Assembly (NCBI GenBank): GCA_018653605.1
Contig: JABHYY010000023.1
Span: forward strand, 1-43,029
DNA from: an archaeon
Lineage (GTDB): Archaea; Nanobdellota; Nanobdellia; SCGC-AAA011-G17; GW2011-AR17
Reading direction: 5' to 3'
DNA: 43,029 nt
The position numbers were made by a program, and so were the translations under genes. This document shows positions 1 through 8,219 of this stretch, one piece after another (position 1 is the stretch's first letter; every line of letters begins with the position of its first letter). A model generated the notes under the pieces. That model made no database searches. It saw only the letters and a program-made list of their open reading frames with translations, and had not been told where the DNA came from.

Positions 1-615
1 TACATCCCAAAAATAAGAAAGAAAGGATTAACTCCTGAGGAAAATCCTTTTGATGATTTTAAAGGAGAGATAAGAAAGTTTTTTTTAATTATAGAAAACT
101 TAAGCAAAAAGGGACATGATATCCATATAAAATGGGCTTTTGAAACACCTCTTGGAACAAAAGTTACTAGAATCTCCAGAAAAGACTTGAGGAAAAATTA
201 TATTGATCTTAACCCAGATAAAAAACACAATAGTTATTATAAAAAAATGAAAGGGGGCGCTTTAGTACAGAATATAAAAGATTTAGCTAAAGAACTATTA
301 AAAAACAAACAATTATTAACAAAAAAGAATTTAGAACAGATAGCTAAAGTAGTAAAATTATGTGATAAAAAATCAAAATATAAATCCTCAGTAATTTGTA
401 TCCCAGCAACTTCAAAATATTTAGAGCAAGGTCATTTTCAACATTTTAAAGGGAAATACTGGCCTTCTCCATTTGGAAGGTATGAAAATTTCAAAAAGAT
501 TGTTCTTAAGGAAGGATTAAGAAAATACAAGCCCTTTCTCGAAGGAAAGCTGTTTTACTTAAGACTTCTAAAAAGAGTTCCTGCTAAAGAATTAGCCTTC
601 CCTAAAACTATTTAA
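1..615 (+). CDS. Hypothetical protein, 5'-truncated by window edge
   Basis: The reading frame is open from base 1 (first codons tac atc cca) to the stop at 613-615, so the gene starts upstream of the window. The TTG at 187 used in the ORF track is only an internal Leu codon. The visible 204 residues are Lys-rich and soluble, with no signal peptide or membrane segment. The C-terminal half carries aromatic-rich stretches such as HFQHFKGKYWPSPFGRYENF. I do not recognise the family. The acetyltransferase gene follows after 23 nt on the same strand and may be co-transcribed. Confidence 0.75.
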   Translation, partial: YIPKIRKKGLTPEENPFDDFKGEIRKFFLIIENLSKKGHDIHIKWAFETPLGTKVTRISRKDLRKNYIDLNPDKKHNSYYKKMKGGALVQNIKDLAKELLKNKQLLTKKNLEQIAKVVKLCDKKSKYKSSVICIPATSKYLEQGHFQHFKGKYWPSPFGRYENFKKIVLKEGLRKYKPFLEGKLFYLRLLKRVPAKELAFPKTI

Positions 616-638
616 ACAAAAACAACACTACTAACAAT

Positions 639-1106
639 ATGAAAATAAGATATGGAAAAAAAACAGATAAAAAAGAATATCTTAAAACTCAAAAAGAAGC
701 ATTTCCTAATTTAGATGTAAAAAGAGATACAAAGTTTTTTCTAGAGAAAGTAAAAAATAAAGAAATTTTTATTGTAGAAGAAAAAGGAGAATATGTTGGA
801 CACAGTTGCTTTCAAAAATATTTATATGATCCACCCTTTGCAGTATCAGTTTTTGGACAAGAAATGGCTGTAAAGAAAAAGTTTCGTGGTAATGGATATG
901 GTTCTGCTTTAAGAAAAAGATTAATACAATATTGTAAAAAAAACAAAATACCTGTAATCTATAATGCTACTGGAGACTATAAAGGAAACAAAGCAATAAA
1001 GTTTCACAAGAAACATGGTTTCAAAGTTGTTGGAAAATTAAAAGAAGTAGATCCTAATTCTGAATACAAATATGGTCAAATTTTTATGGCACTTCAAGTA
1101 CCATAA
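639..1106 (+). CDS. GNAT family N-acetyltransferase
   Basis: This is a 155-residue single-domain protein with the GNAT fold order. An N-terminal strand and helix are followed by strands around residues 42-76. The acetyl-CoA pyrophosphate-binding motif A, RGNGYG at about 83-88, is followed by helix SALRKRLIQYCKK. The KFHKKHGFKVVGK segment near the C-terminus is the usual motif B region. The family transfers an acetyl group from acetyl-CoA to an amine; the substrate cannot be read from sequence. It lies 23 nt after the truncated gene, and its 3' end overlaps the convergent acidic-protein gene by 13 nt. Confidence 0.85.
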   Translation: MKIRYGKKTDKKEYLKTQKEAFPNLDVKRDTKFFLEKVKNKEIFIVEEKGEYVGHSCFQKYLYDPPFAVSVFGQEMAVKKKFRGNGYGSALRKRLIQYCKKNKIPVIYNATGDYKGNKAIKFHKKHGFKVVGKLKEVDPNSEYKYGQIFMALQVP

Positions 1107-1777
1107 GCAACTCTCAAACACTCAGCCATTTCCCAACAATTAAGAGGAGAAATCAAAGCATCATTATCAAAGAGAAAATTTCTAAGAAATTCCTCAGGAG
1201 TATTATCTTTAGCAAACTTAAGAACTCTATGATCAATATCAAGATCAGGAACATAACTAGGATTCCATTCTTTTTCAGAACCCTGTGCTTCATACCAACT
1301 TTGAACAAAAGCAATCATAGTATCAACAGTAATTTTCTCTCTACCATCATATCCTTGAAAATGCATCATATTTCCTTCTAAACCCAAATCATAATTTTCA
1401 TCCCAACCAATTAAAGTGCCTTTAACACTCTCACAATCTCCATCCCAAGAAAGACCATCAAAACTTTCTTCATCAAAAGAATCTTCACCAAAATCTTCAT
1501 AACTATCATCTTCATCAAAACCATCATAACCATTTGGTGCATCATAAGCTTCAATATCCTCATCTGACAAAAGAGAAAGAAGTGTCTCTTCAGTATGAAA
1601 ATCAATCACATCCAACAAAGTAGCCAAAGAATCATCAGCAAGAGAAAGCCCTCCTTCATCAACAAGTTCTTGAAACTGATCATAATCATCAACATCAGAA
1701 AGATCATCTGAATGCCTAACTTCCAAATAATCTTCCATGGTTCTAACACCTTCAAAATATCTATCCATAGCAATCAA
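1094..1777 (-). CDS. Acidic hypothetical protein (about 227 aa)
   Basis: This is a strongly acidic protein with Asp/Glu runs between about residues 90 and 130 and no signal peptide or membrane segment. I do not recognise the family. The start is uncertain. The longest frame begins at a TTG at 1822, but the only good ribosome-binding site (AGGAGA) sits 6 nt before an in-frame TTG at 1777 and 15 nt before the ATG at 1768. I chose the TTG at 1777 on spacing; ATG 1768 is the alternative. The gene is divergent from RNase HII and converges on the acetyltransferase with a 13-nt overlap. Confidence 0.7.
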   Translation of the reverse strand: MIAMDRYFEGVRTMEDYLEVRHSDDLSDVDDYDQFQELVDEGGLSLADDSLATLLDVIDFHTEETLLSLLSDEDIEAYDAPNGYDGFDEDDSYEDFGEDSFDEESFDGLSWDGDCESVKGTLIGWDENYDLGLEGNMMHFQGYDGREKITVDTMIAFVQSWYEAQGSEKEWNPSYVPDLDIDHRVLKFAKDNTPEEFLRNFLFDNDALISPLNCWEMAECLRVAYGT

Positions 1778-1834
1778 AATATATCTCCTCTTAAAAAGCT
1801 TTATTATAATACAACACAACAAAACTCCCTAAAA

Positions 1835-1848
1835 CTATTTAAATAAAA
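1835..1848. promoter_or_regulatory. Shared TATA-like element between divergent genes
   Basis: The A/T stretch CTATTTAAATAAAA lies about 23 nt before the RNase HII ATG, the spacing of a leaderless archaeal promoter. Because TTTAAA is palindromic, the same element could serve the divergent acidic-protein gene, which would then have a short leader carrying its AGGAG site. Assignment rests on position and composition only. Confidence 0.5.
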
Positions 1849-1864
1849 ACAACAACAAAATATT

Positions 1865-2506
1865 ATGGAAACAATATGTGGTATTGATGAAGCTGGGAAA
1901 GGACCCCTATTAGGCCCATTAGTACTTTGTGGAGTAGTTATACACCCACAAGATGTACAGAAGCTAGTAGACATTGGAGTAAAAGATTCAAAATTCTTAA
2001 CACCAAAAAAAAGAGAAGAACTTTTCCCTAAAATAAAAACTATAATTAAAGATTACATGCTTACAATAGTTGAACCAAGAGAGATAGACAAAGCAGTAGA
2101 ATCAGAAACACTTAACCTAAACTGGATGGAAGCAATAAAATCAGCAATTATTGTAAACTACCTAAAACCAGACAAAGCAATCATAGATTGTCCAAGTACA
2201 AACATACAAGCTTACACAGATTACATGAAACAATTCTTAAAACAAGACACAGAATTACAATTAGAACACAAAGCAGAAAGATATCCAGTAGTTGCAGCAG
2301 CATCCATTCTAGCAAAAGTAACAAGAGACAGAGAAATTGAAAAATTAAAATTAAAATATGGAGATTTTGGCTCAGGCTACCCTTCAGATAAAAAAGCACA
2401 AGATTTCCTAAAAGCAAACTGGAAAAAGTACCCAGAACTTTTCAGACAATCCTGGGCACCATACAAAAAGGTAGCAAACCAAACAAAATTAGGCGAATTC
2501 AAATGA
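1865..2506 (+). CDS. rnhB: Ribonuclease HII
   Basis: It cleaves the RNA strand of RNA-DNA hybrids and removes ribonucleotides embedded in DNA. The N-terminal GIDEAGKGPLLGPLV carries the catalytic Asp8-Glu9 pair and the substrate-binding GxG loop. Further acidic ligands are Asp108 (IIDCPS) and Asp155 (TRDREIE). The segments HKAERYPVVAAASILAKV and YGDFGSGYPSD are typical of the archaeal branch. GKG in place of the commoner GRG is, from memory, also found in the Archaeoglobus enzyme. Its 213 residues are normal for the family. The stop overlaps the ATG of the next gene by 4 nt (ATGA), suggesting translational coupling. Confidence 0.95.
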   Translation: METICGIDEAGKGPLLGPLVLCGVVIHPQDVQKLVDIGVKDSKFLTPKKREELFPKIKTIIKDYMLTIVEPREIDKAVESETLNLNWMEAIKSAIIVNYLKPDKAIIDCPSTNIQAYTDYMKQFLKQDTELQLEHKAERYPVVAAASILAKVTRDREIEKLKLKYGDFGSGYPSDKKAQDFLKANWKKYPELFRQSWAPYKKVANQTKLGEFK

Positions 2507-2739
2507 ACATAACAACCAGATTCATAATAGCGATCATATACGACGCAACAGACCTTTTTTTAGGAAGAATTCCTATCTTTGGAACAGTGTATGATATTCT
2601 AGGAACTTACTTAGGATACAAATTATGGGGTGGTTGGGGCCTTGTACAAGGTTTAGAAATCCTTGACATCACTGACCAGATTGACTCTTTTATTCCTACT
2701 TTAACCATAATGGGCTTAGTAAGACTTTTTGTTGATTAA
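2503..2739 (+). CDS. Small hydrophobic membrane protein
   Basis: This 78-residue protein has hydrophobic stretches near residues 5-33 and 62-76 and a Gly/Trp-rich centre (YLGYKLWGGWGLVQG), consistent with two or three short membrane segments. I do not recognise the family. Its ATG is embedded in the ATGA overlap with the RNase HII stop, so it is probably translated by coupling from the same mRNA. No functional link to RNase HII is evident. Confidence 0.65.
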   Translation: MNITTRFIIAIIYDATDLFLGRIPIFGTVYDILGTYLGYKLWGGWGLVQGLEILDITDQIDSFIPTLTIMGLVRLFVD

Positions 2740-2749
2740 TTCTTAAACA

Positions 2750-2763
2750 AAAGATTTATAAAC
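2750..2763 (+). promoter_or_regulatory. Putative TATA box for the pseudo-receiver pair
   Basis: AAGATTTATAAACC is a good archaeal TATA match. It predicts a start near 2785-2790 and therefore a leader of about 50 nt before the first pseudo-receiver gene, unusually long for this window. The leader contains an 8-codon in-frame mini-ORF (2807-2833). Confidence 0.5.
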
Positions 2764-2836
2764 CATTTCTGTCACCAAATTCTTGCTTTTAACATACCAA
2801 AAAGAGATGGAAATGAAGAGGGTATTCGAGTAAAAA

Positions 2837-3379
2837 ATGGAAAAAATATTAGTAGTAGCTCAAGAGAGAAAAGTGGCAAATACACTAGCTGAACACTTCA
2901 TAGAAAGTGGACAAGCTTACAGTGTTGATATAGCTGTAACTCATGAACAATCAATGGAAAGATTTGAGAATGGTAGAGGTTATGACAAAGTTTTTGTTGA
3001 TGAAGGAGCTTGTTTAGCAAGAGCTGCAAGCAAACATTGTTCAGATGTTCAATTATTCGAAGCCCCAAATATTTATTCAGAAGAACCTTTAGTAGTATTA
3101 AATACATTCAAACCATACGATTACAAAGCACCTGAAGAGGAGTTAGGCTGGGAAGCTTTGGCACTAAGATTTCATGAAAATGGATATGCAATAGAAAATC
3201 TTCCTGGATCACAAAGGTATTTTGAAGATTTATCAATTGAAAGAAATTTACCTGGAAGTTCAAGAGAAGATGTAGAAGTAGCAAGAGATTTAACTTTAGG
3301 AATTATGCTTATGAGTAAAGGATTAGAAGAAGAGATCGAACACATTCCAGATACAGGTGAATTCCAAGCATACATGTAA
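2837..3379 (+). CDS. Degenerate receiver-like protein (first of tandem pair)
   Basis: The first 60 residues follow the CheY receiver layout. Strand MEKILVVAQ is followed by a helix, strand YSVDIAVT, a helix, then YDKVFVDEG with Asp55 at the expected phospho-acceptor position. The acidic pair that normally binds Mg2+ at the end of strand 1 is replaced by AQ, so phosphorylation is doubtful. The rest (to 180 aa) is divergent. The next gene starts 3 nt after the stop and is a paralogue: both begin ME(K/R)IL and place the acceptor position at residue 55. A sensory or scaffold role is inference; no histidine kinase is in the window. Confidence 0.65.
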   Translation: MEKILVVAQERKVANTLAEHFIESGQAYSVDIAVTHEQSMERFENGRGYDKVFVDEGACLARAASKHCSDVQLFEAPNIYSEEPLVVLNTFKPYDYKAPEEELGWEALALRFHENGYAIENLPGSQRYFEDLSIERNLPGSSREDVEVARDLTLGIMLMSKGLEEEIEHIPDTGEFQAYM

Positions 3380-3382
3380 AAA

Positions 3383-3697
3383 ATGGAAAGAATATTAATT
3401 ATAGACAATTATAGAAGCAGTGCAGAAATATTGGGTGACTATCTTCAAGAACAGGCAGAAGATCCATTAGATGTTAAGATTGCAACAGATCATGCATCTG
3501 CTTTAGACCAATTAAAAGGAAATGATTTTGATAGGGTATACATGACAAGTGATATGCCATTAAGAATAGCAACACGAGATAACTGTCCAAATGCAATAAT
3601 AGAAATGGTTAATCTTGAAAGGGTTGTAGACAGAGCTGATAAACAAGAAGTGTTAGAAGCCCTTCTTTATGTTCCACCAAACCCTTATGAATTCTAA
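3383..3697 (+). CDS. Pseudo-receiver protein lacking phospho-acceptor Asp
   Basis: This 104-residue protein follows the first beta-alpha repeats of a CheY-like receiver. ILIIDNY is strand 1 with one acidic residue (Asp8), followed by a helix, VKIATDHASALDQL, then FDRVYMTSDMPL. In the last segment Thr55 replaces the phosphorylated Asp of the usual DLVLLDxxMP. The C-terminal half is short. It is a tandem paralogue of the preceding gene, separated by taaaaa, and the 3' end overlaps the convergent cyclophilin gene by 4 nt. It probably works as a binding domain without phosphotransfer (inference). Confidence 0.65.
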   Translation: MERILIIDNYRSSAEILGDYLQEQAEDPLDVKIATDHASALDQLKGNDFDRVYMTSDMPLRIATRDNCPNAIIEMVNLERVVDRADKQEVLEALLYVPPNPYEF

Positions 3698-4224
3698 ACA
3701 ACACTAGCTTTAATTATAGTTACACTTTCTAATGGTTTATCACTAGCATCAGTTTCTACAGCACCCATAGCATCAACAACATCCATACCAGAAACCACTA
3801 CACCAAAAACAGGATGAGCAGAATCTAAATAATTGTTATCAACAAGATTGATAAAAAACTGTGAAGTTCCAGTGTTAGGTCCAGCATTAGCCATTGCAAT
3901 TGTACCTCTGCTATTAGCATTATCAGAAGTAAACTCATCTTCAATAGGTTCAAGCCTAGGGTCACCAAATCCTGTACCAGTTGGGTCACCACCTTGCACC
4001 ATAAAACTTTCAATCACTCTGTGGAAAATAACATCATCATAAAATCCTTCTTCAACTAAACCAACAAAGTTTCCAGTTGTGATAGGCATATCATCAGCTA
4101 ATTCAATAACAATATCACCCATTGATGTCTCAAGCTTAACTTTAGTTGCAGAGTTTATAGGATAAACAACAATAGTAACAATAACAATCAATGCAACCAA
4201 TAAAATAATTCCTTTATGTTTCAT
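3694..4224 (-). CDS. Membrane-anchored cyclophilin-type peptidyl-prolyl isomerase
   Basis: It catalyses cis-trans isomerisation of X-Pro bonds during folding of extracytoplasmic proteins. Residues 1-24 (MKHKGIILLVALIVIVTIVV) form a signal anchor. The cyclophilin domain follows with VKLETSMGDIVIEL, the catalytic Arg69 in IFHRVI, Gln77 in MVQGGDPTGTG, and the binding-site segments GPNTGTSQFFI and LDSAHPVFG. The length is that of the short bacterial/archaeal PpiB type. The N-terminal anchor places it outside the membrane, in line with the many exported proteins in this window. Confidence 0.93.
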   Translation of the reverse strand: MKHKGIILLVALIVIVTIVVYPINSATKVKLETSMGDIVIELADDMPITTGNFVGLVEEGFYDDVIFHRVIESFMVQGGDPTGTGFGDPRLEPIEDEFTSDNANSRGTIAMANAGPNTGTSQFFINLVDNNYLDSAHPVFGVVVSGMDVVDAMGAVETDASDKPLESVTIIKASVV

Positions 4225-4270
4225 ATCTTTTCAAAAAGAATCCAAGTATAAAAAGATTTGGATAAAAAAA

Positions 4271-4344
4271 TGGGACGAGAGGGATTTGAACCCTCGACAT
4301 CTAGATCTTCAGTCTAGCGCTCTCCCAGTCTGAGCTACCGTCCC
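4271..4344 (-). tRNA. tRNA-Phe (GAA)
   Basis: Read on the - strand, the 74 nt fold into a complete cloverleaf. The acceptor is GGGACGG/TCGTCCC with one G-U pair, the D-stem GCTC/GAGC, the anticodon stem CTAGA/TCTAG with loop CTGAAGA, and the T-arm GAGGG-TTCAAAT-CCCTC. The discriminator is A and no CCA is encoded. Anticodon GAA specifies Phe. Position 37 is G, the base that Taw1 (encoded at 35.3-36.2 kb) converts toward wyosine derivatives. No intron is present. Confidence 0.97.
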
Positions 4345-4416
4345 ATTAGAAATACAAAAAATTCTCACTCTTTTAAAACTTTCTATAATAGAATTCTCAG
4401 AATACAACAGCAAGCC

Positions 4417-5910
4417 CTATTTAACCAGTTCACCAGCTTTAGAAAATTTTAAACCACCCAACAAATTCCTAAGAACTTCAACCAGCTCACCCTCATCAAC
4501 TCTAATCTGCTTCATACTATCTCTGTCACGAATTGTAACAACACCTTTTTCCAAAGTATCAAAATCAATAGTTACACCAAAGTTAGTTCCAACCTCATCT
4601 TGCCTTCTATACCTTCGACCAACAGAACCAGATTCATCATAAAAAGCATTAAACTCTTTTCGTAAACTATCAAAAATCTCCATAGCTTTCTCAGGCAACC
4701 CTTTCTTGTTAACCAAAGGAAACACAGCAACATCAAAAGGAGCAATACCTAATGGAAATGCAATATAATCTCTTTCACCTTCTTTAAAGAAAATATCAAC
4801 CAAAGCCCAAACATTTCTATCAACTCCAAAACTCAACTCCAAAATATGAGGAATAAATCTTGAACCATCAATACGAACAGACTCCATTTTTTGCTTACTA
4901 CCTTTTTGATGACAAGTTAAATCATAATCTCCTCTATAATGCAATCCTCCAAACTCTTTCCAACCACCCAAAGTATCCACATCTAATTCCATATCAAAAT
5001 GAATCTTATTATAAAATGCTCTCTCTTTTTCACTTAACTCTCTAAATCTAAACTTTTGTTTAGGTATTTGCAAATCTTCAACATAAAATTTTTGTACTCT
5101 TACCATATGATACAAATAAAACTTAGGAATCTTTTGTTTCAACAACTCAGCACAAGTATAATCTTTAATCTTTTTCTCCCCAACTTTCAAAATTCTAATT
5201 TTTTCACTCTTAATTTTATCCCAATTATCACATTTAGTAATTTCTTTTGGATCAAAAAATATTTGTAACTCAGCTTGAACAATCTCTCTCAACCTAAAAA
5301 AACCTTGACGAGGAGAGATTTCATTTCTAAAAACTTTACCAATAGTAGCTAAACCAAAAGGTAACTTCCTACGCATAGCTTCAAACTCTCTTTTGTAAGC
5401 TAAGTAAGGACTTTGCGCAGACTCTGGTCTCAAATACATTACATTAGTTTCAGTTGCACCAACATTAATTGGAAACATCATATTAAAAATTTTGATTTTA
5501 CTAAGATCATCTTTACATTTAGGACACTTGATTTTATTCTTTTCAATAGCTTTATCCAATTCCTCAATTGTCATATCTTCAGCATTCTTATTAGTTGCAT
5601 TCTCAACCAACTGATCAGCTCTATACCTCTGATGACATTTTCTACACTCAGTCAAAGGATCATTAAAATGTTCCAAGTGTCCAGAACTTTCAAACACTTT
5701 CTTAGGCATAATAACACAATCATCAATCTCAAAATATCTTGGTGACAAACCCAGAAAACTTTTTCTCCAAATATTCTCCCACTTGTGCTTAATTCTTGTA
5801 CCTAAGTGTCCATAAGTCCAAAACCCAGAAGAAGCCTTATAAATTTCAGCACTAGGATAAAAAAATCCTCTACTTAAAGTAATTGAATTGATCTTATCTA
5901 ACTTATCCAT
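4417..5910 (-). CDS. glyS: Glycyl-tRNA synthetase (class II, archaeal/eukaryotic alpha2 type)
   Basis: It attaches glycine to tRNA-Gly. The protein opens with SRGFFYPSAEIY and SGFWTYGHLGTRIKHKWENI, typical of the alpha2 enzyme. Two Cys pairs (CRKC at 89-92 and CPKC at 129-132) form a probable zinc-binding insertion. YLRPESAQ (159-166) and FRNEISPRQGFFRLREI (194-210) are the class II catalytic segments. LELSFGVDRNVWALV near 360 is motif 3. The C-terminus is the anticodon-binding domain. At 497 residues it is somewhat compact. A TATA-like TTTAAAAAA about 25 nt upstream implies a leaderless mRNA. Confidence 0.95.
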   Translation of the reverse strand: MDKLDKINSITLSRGFFYPSAEIYKASSGFWTYGHLGTRIKHKWENIWRKSFLGLSPRYFEIDDCVIMPKKVFESSGHLEHFNDPLTECRKCHQRYRADQLVENATNKNAEDMTIEELDKAIEKNKIKCPKCKDDLSKIKIFNMMFPINVGATETNVMYLRPESAQSPYLAYKREFEAMRRKLPFGLATIGKVFRNEISPRQGFFRLREIVQAELQIFFDPKEITKCDNWDKIKSEKIRILKVGEKKIKDYTCAELLKQKIPKFYLYHMVRVQKFYVEDLQIPKQKFRFRELSEKERAFYNKIHFDMELDVDTLGGWKEFGGLHYRGDYDLTCHQKGSKQKMESVRIDGSRFIPHILELSFGVDRNVWALVDIFFKEGERDYIAFPLGIAPFDVAVFPLVNKKGLPEKAMEIFDSLRKEFNAFYDESGSVGRRYRRQDEVGTNFGVTIDFDTLEKGVVTIRDRDSMKQIRVDEGELVEVLRNLLGGLKFSKAGELVK

Positions 5911-5973
5911 TCACTATAGAATATCCTAGAGTTTTTTAAATCTTTCTAGTTCCATCCTTCTATTACAAATACA

Positions 5974-5987
5974 AATATTTAAATATC
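5974..5987 (+). promoter_or_regulatory. Putative TATA box upstream of 6007 gene
   Basis: AATATTTAAATATC lies about 25-30 nt before the ATG at 6007, suggesting a leaderless or near-leaderless transcript. The divergent GlyRS gene has its own A/T element nearer 5940, so the two genes appear to use separate promoters. Confidence 0.45.
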
Positions 5988-6006
5988 ACTCAGACATAAA
6001 AGGATT

Positions 6007-6753
6007 ATGACTTTCCTAGAAATGTTCTTAGAAATGCCAAATGTATATAAAATTAGTAGATGGGGTGGAGTAGAAAATAGAACTGGTTACATCTCTGAAA
6101 CAAAATATGTCAAAGAAATTTTAAAGAAGTTAGGTATTTCTTATAGAGAAATAAGTTATAAATCAGGTGTAGTTAAAAGTAAAAAAAACTTAATAACATC
6201 TATTGATCGAGGATTTGTTCTTCTAGCTAGAACCAAAAATGTTAAGGGAGAGAGGGTTGGTTATATGATAGATTTTACTTGGCAAAAAAATATGAAAGAC
6301 ATTATTCCTACATTTATTGATGAAATGCTTAGAAAAGAAAAAAATATAGATCCAAGCCAACTTTCAGTTTTATTAATTGCAAGACAAGGTTGTGGAGAAC
6401 ATACAGCAAAAAGATACTTGGAAGAAAAAGGAATAACAAACATTAAAGAATTTTTTCTATCAAATGAAAGAAATGATAATCAAAAACCAAAGTTATTAAG
6501 TTTTATCCCTTTTGGTGCAGCGTCTTATTGCCCTGTGAGTATAATATTTATGCCTACAACAGGAGAAGTTTTTATATCTAGAATAAAATCAATGTATAAG
6601 AAAACTTCCACTAAACTAGGACATAAGATAACTAAATATGAAAGTGAAATGCTTGAAGAATACCCTGAAAAAATTCCTAGTTTTTTAAGTATCCCAGAAG
6701 ATTTCAAAATTCATAATATAAGATTACCTTTCTTCTATACAATATTAGAATAA
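6007..6753 (+). CDS. Hypothetical protein (248 aa)
   Basis: This is a soluble, mixed alpha/beta protein with no signal peptide or membrane segment; I do not recognise the family. Visible landmarks are DRGFVLLARTKN, a helical LARQGCGEHTAKRYLEEKG-like stretch in the middle, and a hydrophobic SFIPFGAASYCPVSIIFMPT strand region. The start could also be the second ATG six codons downstream. It is transcribed alone from the TATA element at 5974 and ends 4 nt before the convergent receiver-like gene. Confidence 0.7.
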   Translation: MTFLEMFLEMPNVYKISRWGGVENRTGYISETKYVKEILKKLGISYREISYKSGVVKSKKNLITSIDRGFVLLARTKNVKGERVGYMIDFTWQKNMKDIIPTFIDEMLRKEKNIDPSQLSVLLIARQGCGEHTAKRYLEEKGITNIKEFFLSNERNDNQKPKLLSFIPFGAASYCPVSIIFMPTTGEVFISRIKSMYKKTSTKLGHKITKYESEMLEEYPEKIPSFLSIPEDFKIHNIRLPFFYTILE

Positions 6754-6757
6754 ACTT

Positions 6758-7528
6758 TTACAAGAACTTTCTCAACAACCTAACAAAACCTTCAGGACCT
6801 TCATTTCTATTATAATAATGACTTTTACCCATCTCAGCAAGGGTTTGATCAATTGTTTTTTCATTTGGAAGGACATGGTCACTAGGTTGTGTTCCTATGA
6901 CAACAAAAGGAGTAATACCATTCACTTCACCATTTCTTATTTTCTGTGTAAGATCCAACACTCTTTGTCCAGAGAATCTAACATCATCAAAATCCATAAG
7001 AATCATAGGAAATTTTTCTTCTTCAATCCTTTCAGCAGCAACATCAGCATCCCTAATGCCTCTTAACCTATATCTTTTAACAAAAAATTGCTTTTCAAAA
7101 CCAGTTCCATAACCACCAGCCTGAGACCACCAATTACCAATCCAAGGAACAACAAGTTGATCAGGCAATGACTCTTTCACAGCATCAACTAATCCAGTAT
7201 TATCTTCACCATCCATAAAAAGACATTCAGAAGCACCTGAACATTTACATGCTTGAATAATATTTTTCTTCCCATATTGCTTTGCATGGAATCTATCAAT
7301 GGCAATAACTTTTGTTTTAGGAGATTCCGACATAATATAACTAATTGATCTTAAAGATTCTTTAGCTGCTACACCAGAAATTTCAACAACAGCAACAGGA
7401 TATGTTAAAATTCTATGTGGAGAACAGTAACCAAAATTAACAACATCTATATCTTTTACTTCATTTAATTGACCTATCCAATCAGCATTATATTCTGCAT
7501 CACGAACAAATGTAGTAACTCTTACCAT
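6758..7528 (-). CDS. Tandem receiver-like protein (orphan)
   Basis: The 256 residues read as two receiver-like halves. The N-terminal half has strands VRVTTFVRD, DIDVVNFGY, PVAVVEISG and TKVIAIDRF, then ASECLFMDGEDNTGLVDAVKESL, which resembles the last strand and helix of a CheY domain. The second half has FPMILMDFDD with Asp179 at the acceptor position, a helix, ITPFVVIGTQPSDHV, and a final helix EGFVRLLRKFL. The usual strand 1 acidic pair is not obvious, so phosphorylation is uncertain. There is no output domain and no kinase nearby. The DNA is an isolated - strand gene with a TATA-like element at about 7545. Confidence 0.55.
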   Translation of the reverse strand: MVRVTTFVRDAEYNADWIGQLNEVKDIDVVNFGYCSPHRILTYPVAVVEISGVAAKESLRSISYIMSESPKTKVIAIDRFHAKQYGKKNIIQACKCSGASECLFMDGEDNTGLVDAVKESLPDQLVVPWIGNWWSQAGGYGTGFEKQFFVKRYRLRGIRDADVAAERIEEEKFPMILMDFDDVRFSGQRVLDLTQKIRNGEVNGITPFVVIGTQPSDHVLPNEKTIDQTLAEMGKSHYYNRNEGPEGFVRLLRKFL

Positions 7529-7610
7529 AAGAATATTTTTTAAACCAGACTTTAAAAGCTTTACTCTGTTGTCAAAGCTTCTACTGACCCTCTACAAATT
7601 TTTTCAAATA

Positions 7611-8174
7611 CTAAGAAACATCACTACAAGTAGGCATAACAAAAGGAGGAGTTTCAATTATTCCTTCATCTTGGAGTCCTCTTTTTTTTCTTTCTAATTC
7701 TCTTACTCTTTCTTCAAGATCTTCTTGAGAAAGATCTAAATTTACTAATGCAGACATTATGTCTACTGGGATTACAAAGTATAATTCAGGGAAACTAGGA
7801 ATAGCATAAGAGCTTCCATGTTGAAAATCTAAAGGATTTCTTTGTATATCTAAAACAAAATTTAATGCTGTAGGATATATATTAACAGAAAAATCATCAG
7901 TAAGATCATATCTCACACCTGTTTCTCCATTCTTAACAATTCCTCCTGCATCAATTCTCATTGTTCCTTCAGTTACAACTGGAATATCTTCAGGAGTTGC
8001 TAAATTTCTTATCCAAGGCCTAGTATTATCTAATGGGGTTCCATTTTCTACTGCTTCTCTTTGAAATCCTTTTTGTAAATTAATTATTTCTTGGGGATCA
8101 CGTGCAAAGATCTTATCTGCAGCATATTCACCAGCTCTTAACCATTTTTTATAGTCTAATCTGTAAAGTTCCAT
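7611..8174 (-). CDS. Hypothetical protein with C-terminal coiled-coil
   Basis: This 187-residue soluble protein belongs to no family I recognise. The N-terminal third is helical and rich in charged residues. The middle is beta-like (GGIVKNGETGVRYDLTDDFSVN). A charged heptad-like helix (LSQEDLEERVRELERKKRGLQD) near residues 148-169 suggests a coiled coil. The tail is Pro/Cys-containing (ETPPFVMPTCSDVS). It stands alone between the receiver-like gene and Dph2. Confidence 0.6.
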   Translation of the reverse strand: MELYRLDYKKWLRAGEYAADKIFARDPQEIINLQKGFQREAVENGTPLDNTRPWIRNLATPEDIPVVTEGTMRIDAGGIVKNGETGVRYDLTDDFSVNIYPTALNFVLDIQRNPLDFQHGSSYAIPSFPELYFVIPVDIMSALVNLDLSQEDLEERVRELERKKRGLQDEGIIETPPFVMPTCSDVS

Positions 8175-8219
8175 GTATAATTAAATTTTATTATCTCTTT
8201 ATAAGTCTTTCGGAAGTAA

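Noticed and set aside
187-615. A complete 142-aa gene starting at TTG 187
   Set aside because: The frame is open without a stop to base 1, so it is a 5'-truncated longer gene.
1865-2506. Lys in the GKG loop of RNase HII as an unusual active site
   Set aside because: From memory GKG also occurs in a characterised archaeal RNase HII, so it is not novel.
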